This document shows, piece by piece, positions 1-6,918 of a stretch of 30,741 nucleotides of DNA; position 1 is the stretch's first letter, and every line of letters begins with the position of its first letter. The notes beneath the pieces are model-generated. The model was not told where the DNA came from. It did no database searches and saw only the letters and a list, made by a program, of their open reading frames with translations. Origin of the DNA: UMGS1696 sp963642885 (GTDB lineage Bacteria; Bacillota; Clostridia; Oscillospirales; CAG-272); contig CAVIJI010000025.1 of assembly GCA_963642885.1 (NCBI GenBank), positions 1-30,741 of the forward strand, given 5' to 3'. The position numbers were made by a program, and so were the translations under genes.

Positions 1-48
1 AAAGAGAAAAAAGCATAAATCCGAATTATCCAGATTGACAGTCCCCCG

Positions 49-77
49 AAAAGCATCCGTTCACGGATGCTTTTTTC
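49..77 (+). terminator. Rho-independent terminator of an upstream gene outside the window
   Basis: An 11-bp perfect stem (AAAAGCATCCG / CGGATGCTTTT) with a 4-nt loop runs straight into a T run. It ends a plus-strand transcript whose gene lies before base 1. I see no coding signal in bases 1-48. Confidence 0.85.
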
Positions 78-156
78 GTTCTCTTATAATTACATTTGTA
101 ATTTCAAAGTATTTGATTATAAATATTTTTAACATTACGAATGCATAACAAACAGG

Positions 157-185
157 TTGTGTTTTCTTGTCGTTTATGGTATAAT
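157..185 (+). promoter_or_regulatory. Promoter of the solute-binding lipoprotein gene
   Basis: The -35 box is TTGTGT (157-162) and the -10 box is TATAAT (180-185), spaced 17 nt, with TGG just before the -10 (extended -10). It lies 33 bases upstream of the chosen start at 219. Confidence 0.75.
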
Positions 186-218
186 CTGTATATAATTTTA
201 AAGGAGATTAATAATTTA

Positions 219-1721
219 ATGAAAAAAGTATTCTGCTTGCTTCTTGCCGCAATGCTCGCAGCATCATCAATGGCTTCCTGTTCGGAGAGCAAGGTAAATA
301 ACGATACGGAAAATAAATCCGAAAGCGAGACAACCGTTACAACTACCTCCTCGGAGGAAACAGAAACGGAAACAGAAAAGAAGTATCTCGACGACCTTCC
401 CGAAAAAATGGACTTCGGCGGAACATCAATGCGCTTTATTGTCGAGGAAGGCGGCAACGGCAATCTTTCGGAGCTGTCGATTATGGCGGAAGAAGACACA
501 GGCGAGGTTGTCGATTCAGCTGTTTACCAGAGAAATATGACTGTACAGGACAGACTCAATATCAGTATAGAGCTTCTTGATTCGATAGCGTTCTCCGGTC
601 TTCCTGCGGTTGTCAGACCATCTATAACGGCCGGCTCGGATGACTACGATATAATAGGCACATACCAATACTACGGCATCTCAATGGGACCCGAAGGACT
701 TTTCCTCAATCTCAGCAATGTCGACAACCTCGATTTTTCCCGTGAATACTGGGGCACAGATTACATTAATAATATGTCGTATAAGGGTATAACATATTGG
801 GCAACAGGAGATATTGCATTAAGATACACAGGCGGTATGTATGTTACCTATGTTAATCAGGAAATCTGGAATAACTATTACCCCGATGTAAATGTATACG
901 ATATAGTAAACGAGGGCAGCTGGACACTGGATAAGCTGTACGAGGTTACGGACACGATTTACGAGGATGTAAACGGCAACGGCAAAATGGATGCGGCGGA
1001 TTCATACGGATTTGTCTTTGATATAGAAGACCCCACCGAAGGTATGGCTGCAGGTTCAATGGTACGCTTCTCCGAGCTTGACGAATCAGGCACACCGTCT
1101 GTAACTATAAACAACGAAAGATCCATTGAATTCTACGAAAAAATGTATAAAATAATCGCCAACAGCACAGGATTCTGGCATTCGGAAGATGATAACGTAA
1201 CCGTTATGAAGATGTTCTCCGAAAGCAGAGCGATGATTAACGTAAACAAGCTCTTCCAGTCCGGAATATATCTCCGTGAAATGGAAGAAGAATTCAGAAT
1301 AATTCCCGTACCGAAGCTCAACGAAGAACAGGAACACTATAACACAATGCTTCATGACGGTGTTACACTGTTCGGCATTCCGATAACCAACAGTAAACTC
1401 GACGAAACAAGTATAACACTCGAATGCATGGCATCCGAAAGCATGAAAACCGTAACTCCCGCATACTATGAGGTTGCCCTCAAGGTAAAATACGCTCGTG
1501 ACAATGAATCGGGTATGATGATAGACCTTATAAGAGAAAATGTTTCATCTGACTTTGCCGCCCTTTATTCGAATAGTATCGCGAATGTAGTGCATTTCTT
1601 CAGAAATAATCTTCAGAGCAAAAAAGAAGGCATCGCGTCTTCACTCGAGAAGAATCAGAAGCTGTGGAATAAGTCCCTCGGCAAGCTGCTCGAAAAGCTT
1701 GAAGAAAACGCCGGCAATTAA
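219..1721 (+). CDS. Extracellular solute-binding-type lipoprotein, no adjacent permease
   Basis: This 500-aa precursor starts at the ATG at 219, preceded by AAGGAG (201-206). A longer frame back to 141 has no ribosome site and would bury the signal peptide. Residues 1-20 are a lipoprotein signal peptide ending M-A-S with Cys21 as the lipidated residue. Residues 30-55 are a Ser/Thr/Glu-rich linker. The body resembles family 1-type carbohydrate-binding proteins of ABC importers. Residues 250-261 (D-x-N-x-N-G-x-x-D-x-x-D) form an EF-hand-like calcium loop. The protein is clearly related to the one at 25432-26880: both have the calcium loop and a shared P-x-Y-Y-x-V-x-L-K-x-K-x-A-R-D motif near the C-terminus. 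The gene stands alone between terminators with its own promoter. Substrate is unknown. Family is likely, transport role is inferred. Confidence 0.8.
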   Translation: MKKVFCLLLAAMLAASSMASCSESKVNNDTENKSESETTVTTTSSEETETETEKKYLDDLPEKMDFGGTSMRFIVEEGGNGNLSELSIMAEEDTGEVVDSAVYQRNMTVQDRLNISIELLDSIAFSGLPAVVRPSITAGSDDYDIIGTYQYYGISMGPEGLFLNLSNVDNLDFSREYWGTDYINNMSYKGITYWATGDIALRYTGGMYVTYVNQEIWNNYYPDVNVYDIVNEGSWTLDKLYEVTDTIYEDVNGNGKMDAADSYGFVFDIEDPTEGMAAGSMVRFSELDESGTPSVTINNERSIEFYEKMYKIIANSTGFWHSEDDNVTVMKMFSESRAMINVNKLFQSGIYLREMEEEFRIIPVPKLNEEQEHYNTMLHDGVTLFGIPITNSKLDETSITLECMASESMKTVTPAYYEVALKVKYARDNESGMMIDLIRENVSSDFAALYSNSIANVVHFFRNNLQSKKEGIASSLEKNQKLWNKSLGKLLEKLEENAGN

Positions 1722-1757
1722 TTATCTTTTACTTTAAGCAACTGTAATTCGTATTTC

Positions 1758-1797
1758 AAAAGGCTCAGCCGCACAAGTATGCGGCTGAGCCTTTTTT
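1758..1797 (+). terminator. Rho-independent terminator of the solute-binding lipoprotein gene
   Basis: A perfect 16-bp stem with a 6-nt loop (CAAGTA) is followed by TTTTTT. It lies 37 nt after the stop codon at 1721. Confidence 0.95.
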
Positions 1798-1798
1798 C

Positions 1799-1834
1799 AA
1801 AAAAAAATCATCTCACATAAATGCAAGATGATTT
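1799..1834 (-). terminator. Rho-independent terminator of the rplU-prp-rpmA operon
   Basis: Read on the minus strand, a 9-bp stem (AAATCATCT / AGATGATTT) is followed by nine T. It sits back to back with the plus-strand terminator at 1758-1797, insulating the two converging transcripts. Between it and rpmA (1835-1917) I see nothing further. Confidence 0.85.
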
Positions 1835-1917
1835 TCCGCTTTCGAAACAAGTTTAAAACAGCGGTTTCGGATCATTCAGCGTAAACGCCAAGCGTGATGC
1901 TGACATGATTTTAAAGA

Positions 1918-2196
1918 TTAGTCAGCGTATACGCTTACCTGTCTTCTTCCGTTTGCAATGTTCTCAAACTTTACTGTGCCTGCTATAAGAGCGAATAATG
2001 TGTCATCGGAGCCGATGCCTACATTATTACCGGGATGGATATGTGTACCTCTCTGGCGAATAATAATATTGCCTGCAAGTACCGTAGAACCATCAGCCTT
2101 CTTAACACCGAGTCTCTTGGACTGGCTGTCACGACCGTTCTTTGTAGAACCAACACCCTTTTTATGAGCAAAGAATTGTAAACCGATTCTGATCAT
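1918..2196 (-). CDS. rpmA: Ribosomal protein L27 precursor with a Prp cleavage site
   Basis: This 92-aa protein of the large ribosomal subunit lies near the peptidyl-transferase centre. The start is the ATG at 2196, 8 nt after GGAGG. An upstream in-frame ATG at 2211 contains that Shine-Dalgarno and is rejected. The N-terminus M-I-R-I-G-L-Q-F-F-A precedes H-K-K-G-V-G-S-T. Bacillota L27 is known to be made with such an extension, cut after L-Q-F-F-A by the protease Prp, whose gene lies just upstream (gap 29 nt). Cleavage would expose the mature HKKG end. It is the last gene of rplU-prp-rpmA. Confidence 0.97.
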   Translation of the reverse strand: MIRIGLQFFAHKKGVGSTKNGRDSQSKRLGVKKADGSTVLAGNIIIRQRGTHIHPGNNVGIGSDDTLFALIAGTVKFENIANGRRQVSVYAD

Positions 2197-2225
2197 TGTT
2201 ATTTCCTCCATTATTATTTATGCTG

Positions 2226-2576
2226 TTACTCTTCGACAGTGTCGACCTCAAGGAATTCGTAATATTCTTCAACAAGATCATTCAATTGGTAAAAATATCC
2301 GAGAATCAGACCCGATGCGGCGAACTGCTTTTTTTCGTTCTTCTCATATTCCGGAAGAGCGGATTTGCATTTTACCGTGATATCTGTCGTTTCATCGTCT
2401 ATCTTATAATCAACAGAGCACTCGTATGCGACCTCAAGAGTGTTCAGAATAAGCATTGTCATGGCAGACAGTGCCGAGCAGAGGATATCGTCCCCTTCTT
2501 CGCCAAAGCCCGTATGCCCATTTTCCCTGAATCCCCAAAACACACCGCCGCGTTTTAAGAATGTAATTTTAGTCAC
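2226..2576 (-). CDS. prp: Ribosomal-processing cysteine protease Prp
   Basis: This 116-aa protein is of the YsxB/Prp family, the cysteine protease that removes the N-terminal extension of ribosomal protein L27. The catalytic segment is visible: His in G-H-T-G-F-G-E (about residue 20) and Cys in D-D-I-L-C-S-A (about residue 33), the usual spacing of the His/Cys dyad. It starts with GTG at 2576 behind GGGAG. It sits between L21 and its substrate L27, as in most Bacillota. The acidic C-terminus is ordinary for the family. Confidence 0.93.
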   Translation of the reverse strand: MTKITFLKRGGVFWGFRENGHTGFGEEGDDILCSALSAMTMLILNTLEVAYECSVDYKIDDETTDITVKCKSALPEYEKNEKKQFAASGLILGYFYQLNDLVEEYYEFLEVDTVEE

Positions 2577-2610
2577 TTGAATTCTCCCGCTGCCGTTTCA
2601 CAGCTGCAAA

Positions 2611-2922
2611 TCAAAACGCAATCTTTTCAATCTGAACCTTTGTATAAGGCTGTCTGTGACCGATTTTCTTCTTTTCGTTTTTCTTTGACTTGTAGGTCAT
2701 AACGTAGATCTTCTTGTTCTTGCCGTTCTTAACTACGTTAGCTGTAACGGTTGCACCGTCAACTGTGGGTTTGCCTGTCTTGAATCCGTCGTCTGAGCTT
2801 ACAGCGAGAACCTTGTCAAATACAACCTTTTCGCCTTCCGCGCATTCGAGCTTTTCAACGAAGATTACGTCTCCTTCGTTAACCTTGTACTGCTTTCCGC
2901 CTGTTTCAATTACTGCGAACAT
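2611..2922 (-). CDS. rplU: Ribosomal protein L21
   Basis: This 103-aa protein of the large ribosomal subunit binds 23S rRNA. It begins with the family hallmark M-F-A-V-I-E-T-G-G-K-Q-Y and ends with the basic G-H-R-Q-P-Y-T-K-V-Q-I motif, full length for the family. The ATG at 2922 follows GAGGTG. An in-frame GTG at 2940 overlaps that ribosome site and is rejected. It is the first gene of the operon, followed 34 nt later by prp and then rpmA. Confidence 0.97.
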   Translation of the reverse strand: MFAVIETGGKQYKVNEGDVIFVEKLECAEGEKVVFDKVLAVSSDDGFKTGKPTVDGATVTANVVKNGKNKKIYVMTYKSKKNEKKKIGHRQPYTKVQIEKIAF

Positions 2923-3007
2923 GAAAAAACAGCACCTCACTTTCTTTATGTGAACTCGCTGAGTGGGTAGAACTATGCGTCCTTTTGTGACCCGACATCA
3001 TGCGGCA
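2923..3007 (-). promoter_or_regulatory. Probable L21 leader RNA of the rplU operon
   Basis: An approximately 85-nt untranslated leader lies between the predicted transcription start and the rplU ATG. It can form a small ACTC-AGC-GAGT hairpin, and alternatively TTCAC with GTGAG, the latter covering part of the Shine-Dalgarno. Bacillota L21 operons commonly carry a structured leader thought to bind L21 for feedback control. Position and appearance fit that element, but I matched it from memory, without a covariance model. Confidence 0.5.
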
Positions 3008-3013
3008 TTTAAT

Positions 3014-3042
3014 ATTGTATCACAAAATATTTCTCACGTCAA
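3014..3042 (-). promoter_or_regulatory. Promoter of the rplU-prp-rpmA operon
   Basis: The -35 box TTGACG (3037-3042) and -10 box TACAAT (3014-3019) are spaced exactly 17 nt, with TGA before the -10. It separates the ribosomal operon from folD, which ends at 3125. Confidence 0.85.
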
Positions 3043-3124
3043 TAAGATTGCTCGGCTTTATATGCCGTTATTTTAATGTTTTTATCGGATATTTATGTCA
3101 TTGTATTGTGGCTTGTGCACAAAA

Positions 3125-3991
3125 TCAAAATTTTGTGCTTCTCATGTAATGTATTTCCGCCGCTCTGAGCGTATTTTCAAGCAGCATGGTTATCGTCATC
3201 ACTCCGACACCTCCGGGTACCGGGGTTATAGCCGACGCCACCTCCGAAACTCCCGCGAAATCAACATCGCCGACCAGCTTGCCGTTTTCATCACGGTTCA
3301 TTCCGACATCGATTACAACCGCTCCGGGTTTTACCATATCGGGCGTAATAAATCCCGCTTTGCCCACGCATGAAACGAGAATATCAGCTCTCCGTGTTAC
3401 TTCCGACAGATTCTTTGTATGTGTATGACAAACCGTCACGGTACCGTTCGCGTGTAAGAGAAGCATTGCCATGGGCTTTCCTACAATATTACTTCTTCCG
3501 ACGACCACGCACTCCTTGCCGTCAACGGAAACATCCTCGTATTCGAGCATTTTCATGACTCCCGCGGGGGTACATGGGAGAAAATCATAATTTCCTATCA
3601 TGATTTTTCCGACATTTACGGGGTGGAAAGCATCGACATCCTTGTACGGAGGTATCATGTCGAGAATACGCTTTTCATCCAGATGCTTCGGAAGCGGAAG
3701 CTGTACCAAAATACCGTGTATCATATCATTGCTGATGATTTCACGCAGTCTTTCGATAAGCTCATCCATTGTTGTGTTTTCGGGAAGCTCATGCACCTCC
3801 GAGTAAAAGCCCGCCTCTTCACACGCCTTACGTTTATTGCGCACGTATATCTGTGATGCGGGATTTTCCCCTACGATTATCACCGCCAGTCCGGGTCTGA
3901 TACCTGTTTTTTCGTAAAATTCAGCCGCCCGCTTTTTTATGTCTTCCCTTACCGAAGCCGATATTTTCTTACCGTCAATTATCCTTGCCAT
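3125..3991 (-). CDS. folD: Bifunctional methylenetetrahydrofolate dehydrogenase / methenyltetrahydrofolate cyclohydrolase FolD
   Basis: This 288-aa cytosolic enzyme interconverts 5,10-methylene-, 5,10-methenyl- and 10-formyl-tetrahydrofolate using NAD(P). Visible hallmarks are Y-V-R-N-K (residues 49-53, the catalytic Lys), P-C-T-P-A-G-V in mid-protein, the nucleotide-binding V-V-G-R-S-N-I-V-G-K-P, and P-V-P-G-G-V-G-V-M-T near the C-terminus. I chose the ATG at 3991 because GGAG lies 9 nt upstream. The ATG at 4000 touches that GGAG. It overlaps the end of lgt by 17 bp in another frame, so the two are very likely co-transcribed and translationally coupled. It belongs with folT and folC at 18-20 kb functionally. 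Confidence 0.97.
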   Translation of the reverse strand: MARIIDGKKISASVREDIKKRAAEFYEKTGIRPGLAVIIVGENPASQIYVRNKRKACEEAGFYSEVHELPENTTMDELIERLREIISNDMIHGILVQLPLPKHLDEKRILDMIPPYKDVDAFHPVNVGKIMIGNYDFLPCTPAGVMKMLEYEDVSVDGKECVVVGRSNIVGKPMAMLLLHANGTVTVCHTHTKNLSEVTRRADILVSCVGKAGFITPDMVKPGAVVIDVGMNRDENGKLVGDVDFAGVSEVASAITPVPGGVGVMTITMLLENTLRAAEIHYMRSTKF

Positions 3992-4955
3992 CTTCAACAT
4001 CTCCGTTCACATTAGTTTCGATGCTTTCTGTCTCATCGCATCCGACATTCGAGCCGTCATTTTCATCTTCTTTTTTCTCGTAGACCGAAACATACTCACG
4101 TGCATCGTCATTCTCTTTTTTCTTTTTCTTACCCAACAATACGTATATCACGATTCCGAGTATTATCAAAATACCGCTCAATCCCTGCGATACTCTCAAA
4201 TTACCGAGCATTAAGCTGTCCGTGCGAAGTCCCTCTATAAGCATGCGTCCCGTACCATAACAAATAAAGTATGTTCCCATAATCTGTCCGTCGAATTTCT
4301 TTTTTCTGTACAGAAAAAGTATCAACGCGAGAACGCATAAATTCCACAGGGATTCATATAAAAAAGTAGGATGTACGAACTTTTCGGAAATCACATTTCC
4401 GTTTACTATGTATGTTATGCCCATGCGCCACGGCAGCGTTGTTGCAGAGCCGTACGCCTCGATATTTATGAAATTTCCCCATCGTCCTATAATCTGTCCC
4501 ACAAGAACGCATGAAGCAAGAATATCCGTGAATTTAAAATAGCTTATTTTTTTGATTTTTGCCAAAACATACGATGAAATAAGGCCGCCGAGCACCCCGC
4601 CGTATATTGCGAGTCCGCCTTCCCATACTGCTATACAGTTGTATACGGTACCGATTATATTTTGCCAAACAGTACCGTCCGAGCAAACGTAATTTATATC
4701 ATTCCATGAGAATATCACATAATAAGCGCGTGCCCCGATAACACCGAAAACAATAACCGTAAACGCAAGATCGATTATGTCATCCGATGAAATGCCTTCC
4801 CTTTTGCACAAATGAAGTCCGAGTCCGACGGCAAGCAGCATTCCTATCGTTATAAGTATCCCGTACCATGCAATACCGTGACCGAATACGGTAAACGCGA
4901 TTTTGTCTATATGAAACTGTTCTATCCCCAGCCCCGGGAACGAAATATAATACAT
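3975..4955 (-). CDS. lgt: Prolipoprotein diacylglyceryl transferase Lgt
   Basis: This 326-aa polytopic membrane enzyme moves the diacylglyceryl group of phosphatidylglycerol onto the lipobox cysteine of lipoproteins. Family motifs are H-G-I-A-W-Y-G (26-32), G-A-R-A-Y-Y-V (74-80), the Lgt signature G-R-W-G-N-F-I-N-I-E (157-166), H-P-T-F-L-Y-E-S (195-202) and G-R-M-L-I-E-G-L-R-T-D (236-246). About 40 charged, mostly acidic residues after residue 285 follow the last membrane helix and are not part of the usual fold. The ATG follows AAGGA. It has its own promoter and is followed by overlapping folD. Its substrates would include the lipoproteins at 219, 17360, 21531 and 25432. Confidence 0.97.
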   Translation of the reverse strand: MYYISFPGLGIEQFHIDKIAFTVFGHGIAWYGILITIGMLLAVGLGLHLCKREGISSDDIIDLAFTVIVFGVIGARAYYVIFSWNDINYVCSDGTVWQNIIGTVYNCIAVWEGGLAIYGGVLGGLISSYVLAKIKKISYFKFTDILASCVLVGQIIGRWGNFINIEAYGSATTLPWRMGITYIVNGNVISEKFVHPTFLYESLWNLCVLALILFLYRKKKFDGQIMGTYFICYGTGRMLIEGLRTDSLMLGNLRVSQGLSGILIILGIVIYVLLGKKKKKENDDAREYVSVYEKKEDENDGSNVGCDETESIETNVNGDVEDGKDN

Positions 4956-5030
4956 TGTTTATCCTTTCCGTATAACAAGCAGATGTACGATTACACAAGA
5001 AAACGTACGGTACAGTTTATAGTTGTTCTG

Positions 5031-5059
5031 ATTATACCATATATGACTTTTTTTTGCAA
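5031..5059 (-). promoter_or_regulatory. Promoter of lgt-folD
   Basis: TTGCAA (5054-5059) and TATAAT (5031-5036) are spaced 17 nt, with TGG before the -10. The stretch between it and the lgt start (4956-5030) holds the leader and ribosome site, and nothing else that I see. Confidence 0.8.
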
Positions 5060-5086
5060 TGCATATCGAAACATACTTCTATGAAT

Positions 5087-5120
5087 AAAAAAATCTCCTA
5101 CATTTAAGGATGTAGGAGAT
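5087..5120 (-). terminator. Rho-independent terminator of the tRNA-Lys gene
   Basis: An 11-bp perfect stem (ATCTCCTACAT / ATGTAGGAGAT) with a 6-nt loop is followed by a T run on the minus strand. It begins one base after the tRNA discriminator base, so the gene is a single-tRNA transcript. Confidence 0.92.
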
Positions 5121-5121
5121 A

Positions 5122-5194
5122 TGCTCCATCGGAGAGTCGAACTCCGGACACCTTGATTAAAAGTCAAGTGCTCTACCTACTGAGCTAATGGGGC
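5122..5194 (-). tRNA. tRNA-Lys (anticodon TTT)
   Basis: A 73-nt cloverleaf can be drawn in full. The D arm is GCTC/GAGC, the anticodon stem CTTGA/TCAAG has loop CTTTTAA (anticodon TTT), the T arm is CGGAG/CTCCG with loop TTCGACT, and the discriminator base is A. The 3' CCA is not encoded. The acceptor stem GCCCCAT / ATGGAGC has six pairs and one C-A mismatch at position 3-70. It has its own consensus promoter and terminator, which argues that it is expressed despite the mismatch. Confidence 0.93.
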
Positions 5195-5216
5195 ATCGCT
5201 TTCTGACAGCTTTTAC

Positions 5217-5245
5217 ATTATATCACTATATTTGAGATTTGTCAA
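5217..5245 (-). promoter_or_regulatory. Consensus promoter of tRNA-Lys
   Basis: TTGACA (5240-5245) and TATAAT (5217-5222) are both perfect consensus, spaced 17 nt, with TGA before the -10. It is divergent from the lactonase promoter, whose -35 begins 20 bp away. Confidence 0.92.
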
Positions 5246-5264
5246 TACTTTTTTTGTATTTCAC

Positions 5265-5293
5265 TTGCCTTTATTTACTCCGTATGATAGAAT
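5265..5293 (+). promoter_or_regulatory. Promoter of the lactonase-family gene
   Basis: TTGCCT (5265-5270) and TAGAAT (5288-5293) are spaced 17 nt with TGA before the -10. The ribosome site and ATG follow within 25 nt. Confidence 0.7.
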
Positions 5294-5315
5294 ATTTCCA
5301 TAAGGTGGTGACTGC

Positions 5316-6290
5316 ATGAATATTATATCAAGAATTTTTTCCGCATCGGATAAAACCGACGGCGGTATCTACGACATAACGATTACCGATAAATACGATT
5401 TTATTTACGAAAATAAAATTCCCTTACCGAATGTACAATGGATTGAATTATGCGGCGGAAGATTGTGTGCCGCTTACCGAGATAAAACCGATGGTGACGG
5501 TTATGTCGAATTTCTCCCGTCAGGTGAACGTTTGACCGAAGTTATCCGTACAAGAGGCGTTAATGTATGTCATTTCTGCAAAGACGGAGACGACGTATAC
5601 TTTGCGAACTATAACGACGGATGTATATCGAAAAGCAACGGAAAGGCCTTTATTCAGCCGGGAACCACCGGGCCGATGAAGGCAAGGCAATTATCCGCTC
5701 ATGTCCACGAGTGCTTTTTCTCCCCCGACAAGAAATATGTCCTTGCATGCGACCTCGGTCTGGATGCGATAATAGTTTACGACAGAGATCTCGGCGAAGT
5801 TTCAAGGGCAAATGTTCTCCCCGGTCACGGTGTACGCCATGCGGTTTTTTCGCCTGACGGACGCACATTGTACGCGCTCACGGAGCTTGGAAGCAGTATA
5901 TCCCGTTTTTCATGGAACAACGGGATACTCACATACGAAAAAACATACGAAATGCTCGAAAGTGAGGGCAAGGGCGACGGCGCGGAAATCGTTCTCTCAT
6001 CGGACGGAAAGCATTTGTACGCGACAAACAGAGCTAATCATGAATTCGGAACCGAAAACCTGATATGTCACTTTGCCGTCGGAAGTGAGCTTTCGCTTTT
6101 ATCCCGAGTATCATCCATGGGAGACCATCCGCGTCATTTTACTCTTATCTCAAACGAAAGATATGCCATCTCATCAAACACATTCGGTAATTCGTTAAGC
6201 TTATTCAAAGTAAACGACTGCGGCGACCTTGAATATATAAAATCCGAGCCCTTCCCCGCTCCGATGTGCATCCGTGAAATGACCGTCTGA
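5316..6290 (+). CDS. Lactonase-family beta-propeller protein (6-phosphogluconolactonase-like)
   Basis: This 324-aa cytosolic protein has no signal peptide. It has the repeated strands of the seven-bladed lactonase propeller, with G-H-G-V-R-H-A-V-F-S-P-D-G-R and G-D-H-P-R-H-F-T-L. These are the His/Arg-containing blade motifs of the 6-phosphogluconolactonase (Pgl/YkgB) family, which hydrolyses 6-phosphogluconolactone in the oxidative pentose phosphate pathway. Many clostridial members have no proven substrate, so only the family is secure. The ATG at 5316 follows AAGGTGGTG. It is monocistronic and converges on the gene at 6397. Confidence 0.8.
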   Translation: MNIISRIFSASDKTDGGIYDITITDKYDFIYENKIPLPNVQWIELCGGRLCAAYRDKTDGDGYVEFLPSGERLTEVIRTRGVNVCHFCKDGDDVYFANYNDGCISKSNGKAFIQPGTTGPMKARQLSAHVHECFFSPDKKYVLACDLGLDAIIVYDRDLGEVSRANVLPGHGVRHAVFSPDGRTLYALTELGSSISRFSWNNGILTYEKTYEMLESEGKGDGAEIVLSSDGKHLYATNRANHEFGTENLICHFAVGSELSLLSRVSSMGDHPRHFTLISNERYAISSNTFGNSLSLFKVNDCGDLEYIKSEPFPAPMCIREMTV

Positions 6291-6336
6291 TTAACCCTCA
6301 CGGCATCGCACGGTGACAATACTTTTCCGAATAAGA

Positions 6337-6369
6337 AAGAGCTGCGGCAAACCGTTTACCGCAGCTCTT
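6337..6369. terminator. Bidirectional terminator between the lactonase and zinc-ribbon genes
   Basis: An 11-bp perfect stem (AAGAGCTGCGG / CCGCAGCTCTT), extended by AAA/TTT inside, lies between two converging stop codons (6290 and 6397). The T tracts on either side are short and interrupted, so the call rests on stem strength and position. Confidence 0.7.
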
Positions 6370-6396
6370 GTTATTTACTTTGAATACTTTGAAGAA

Positions 6397-6864
6397 TTAC
6401 TTATCTTCTTCGTCGTCCTCATCACTGATGAGAGGCTTCTGACAAGCGGGACAGATAACGTCTTCGGGATTTACGGAATCATCGAAGTATACCTTGCCGC
6501 CGCAGTTGGGACACATAGCAACGTAGAATTCTTCTTCATCATCGTCATCGTCACAACCGCAGCAACCGCAGCCGCATTCGTCATCATCGTCATCGTCACA
6601 GTCACAGCAATCGCAGTCATCATCATCGCAGTTGTCATCGTCTACATCGTAAACAACTTCCTCAACAGCGCCGAGATCTTCATCAAGTTCCTCAATGTAT
6701 TCGTTTGCTACATCAAGTTCATCGCGAAGTGATTCGATTTCGGATGCCATTTGATCGCAAAGCTCAACAAGAGCGCTTATGATTTTTCCCTCCGGAGTAG
6801 TCTTATCAAGGCTTGTACCGTCAACAAGACCTTTGATATAGGAGCTGTATTCCTTTGCCTTCAT
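6397..6864 (-). CDS. Zinc-ribbon protein with an Asp/Cys-rich cluster (CD1247-like N-terminus)
   Basis: This 155-aa protein has three parts. Residues 1-70 are a helical, probably coiled-coil region resembling the N-terminal domain of the clostridial CD1247 family. Residues 74-112 are a low-complexity stretch with about 20 Asp and ten Cys (79, 84, 86, 87, 89, 97, 99, 101, 102, 104). Residues 118-141 are a zinc ribbon (C-P-x-C, 16 residues, C-P-x-C), followed by an acidic tail. The function of the family is unknown. It lies 54 nt after efp without a visible terminator between, so it is probably co-transcribed with the elongation factor. The Cys cluster suggests metal or redox binding. That is inference. 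Confidence 0.8.
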   Translation of the reverse strand: MKAKEYSSYIKGLVDGTSLDKTTPEGKIISALVELCDQMASEIESLRDELDVANEYIEELDEDLGAVEEVVYDVDDDNCDDDDCDCCDCDDDDDDECGCGCCGCDDDDDEEEFYVAMCPNCGGKVYFDDSVNPEDVICPACQKPLISDEDDEEDK

Positions 6865-6918
6865 TTCAATGTACCATTCCTTTCGATTGATTTTGATTAC
6901 CGTGTCATGATAAAGCCG

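Noticed and set aside
3043..3124. Short CGGC / GCCG hairpin after folD as a terminator
   Set aside because: The stem is only about 5 bp and is not followed by a T run.
6313..6732. 139-codon plus-strand frame with long Ile/Val stretches, resembling a membrane protein
   Set aside because: It is the complement of the Asp-rich GAT/GAC codons of the zinc-ribbon protein, which translate to Ile/Val-rich sequence on the other strand.
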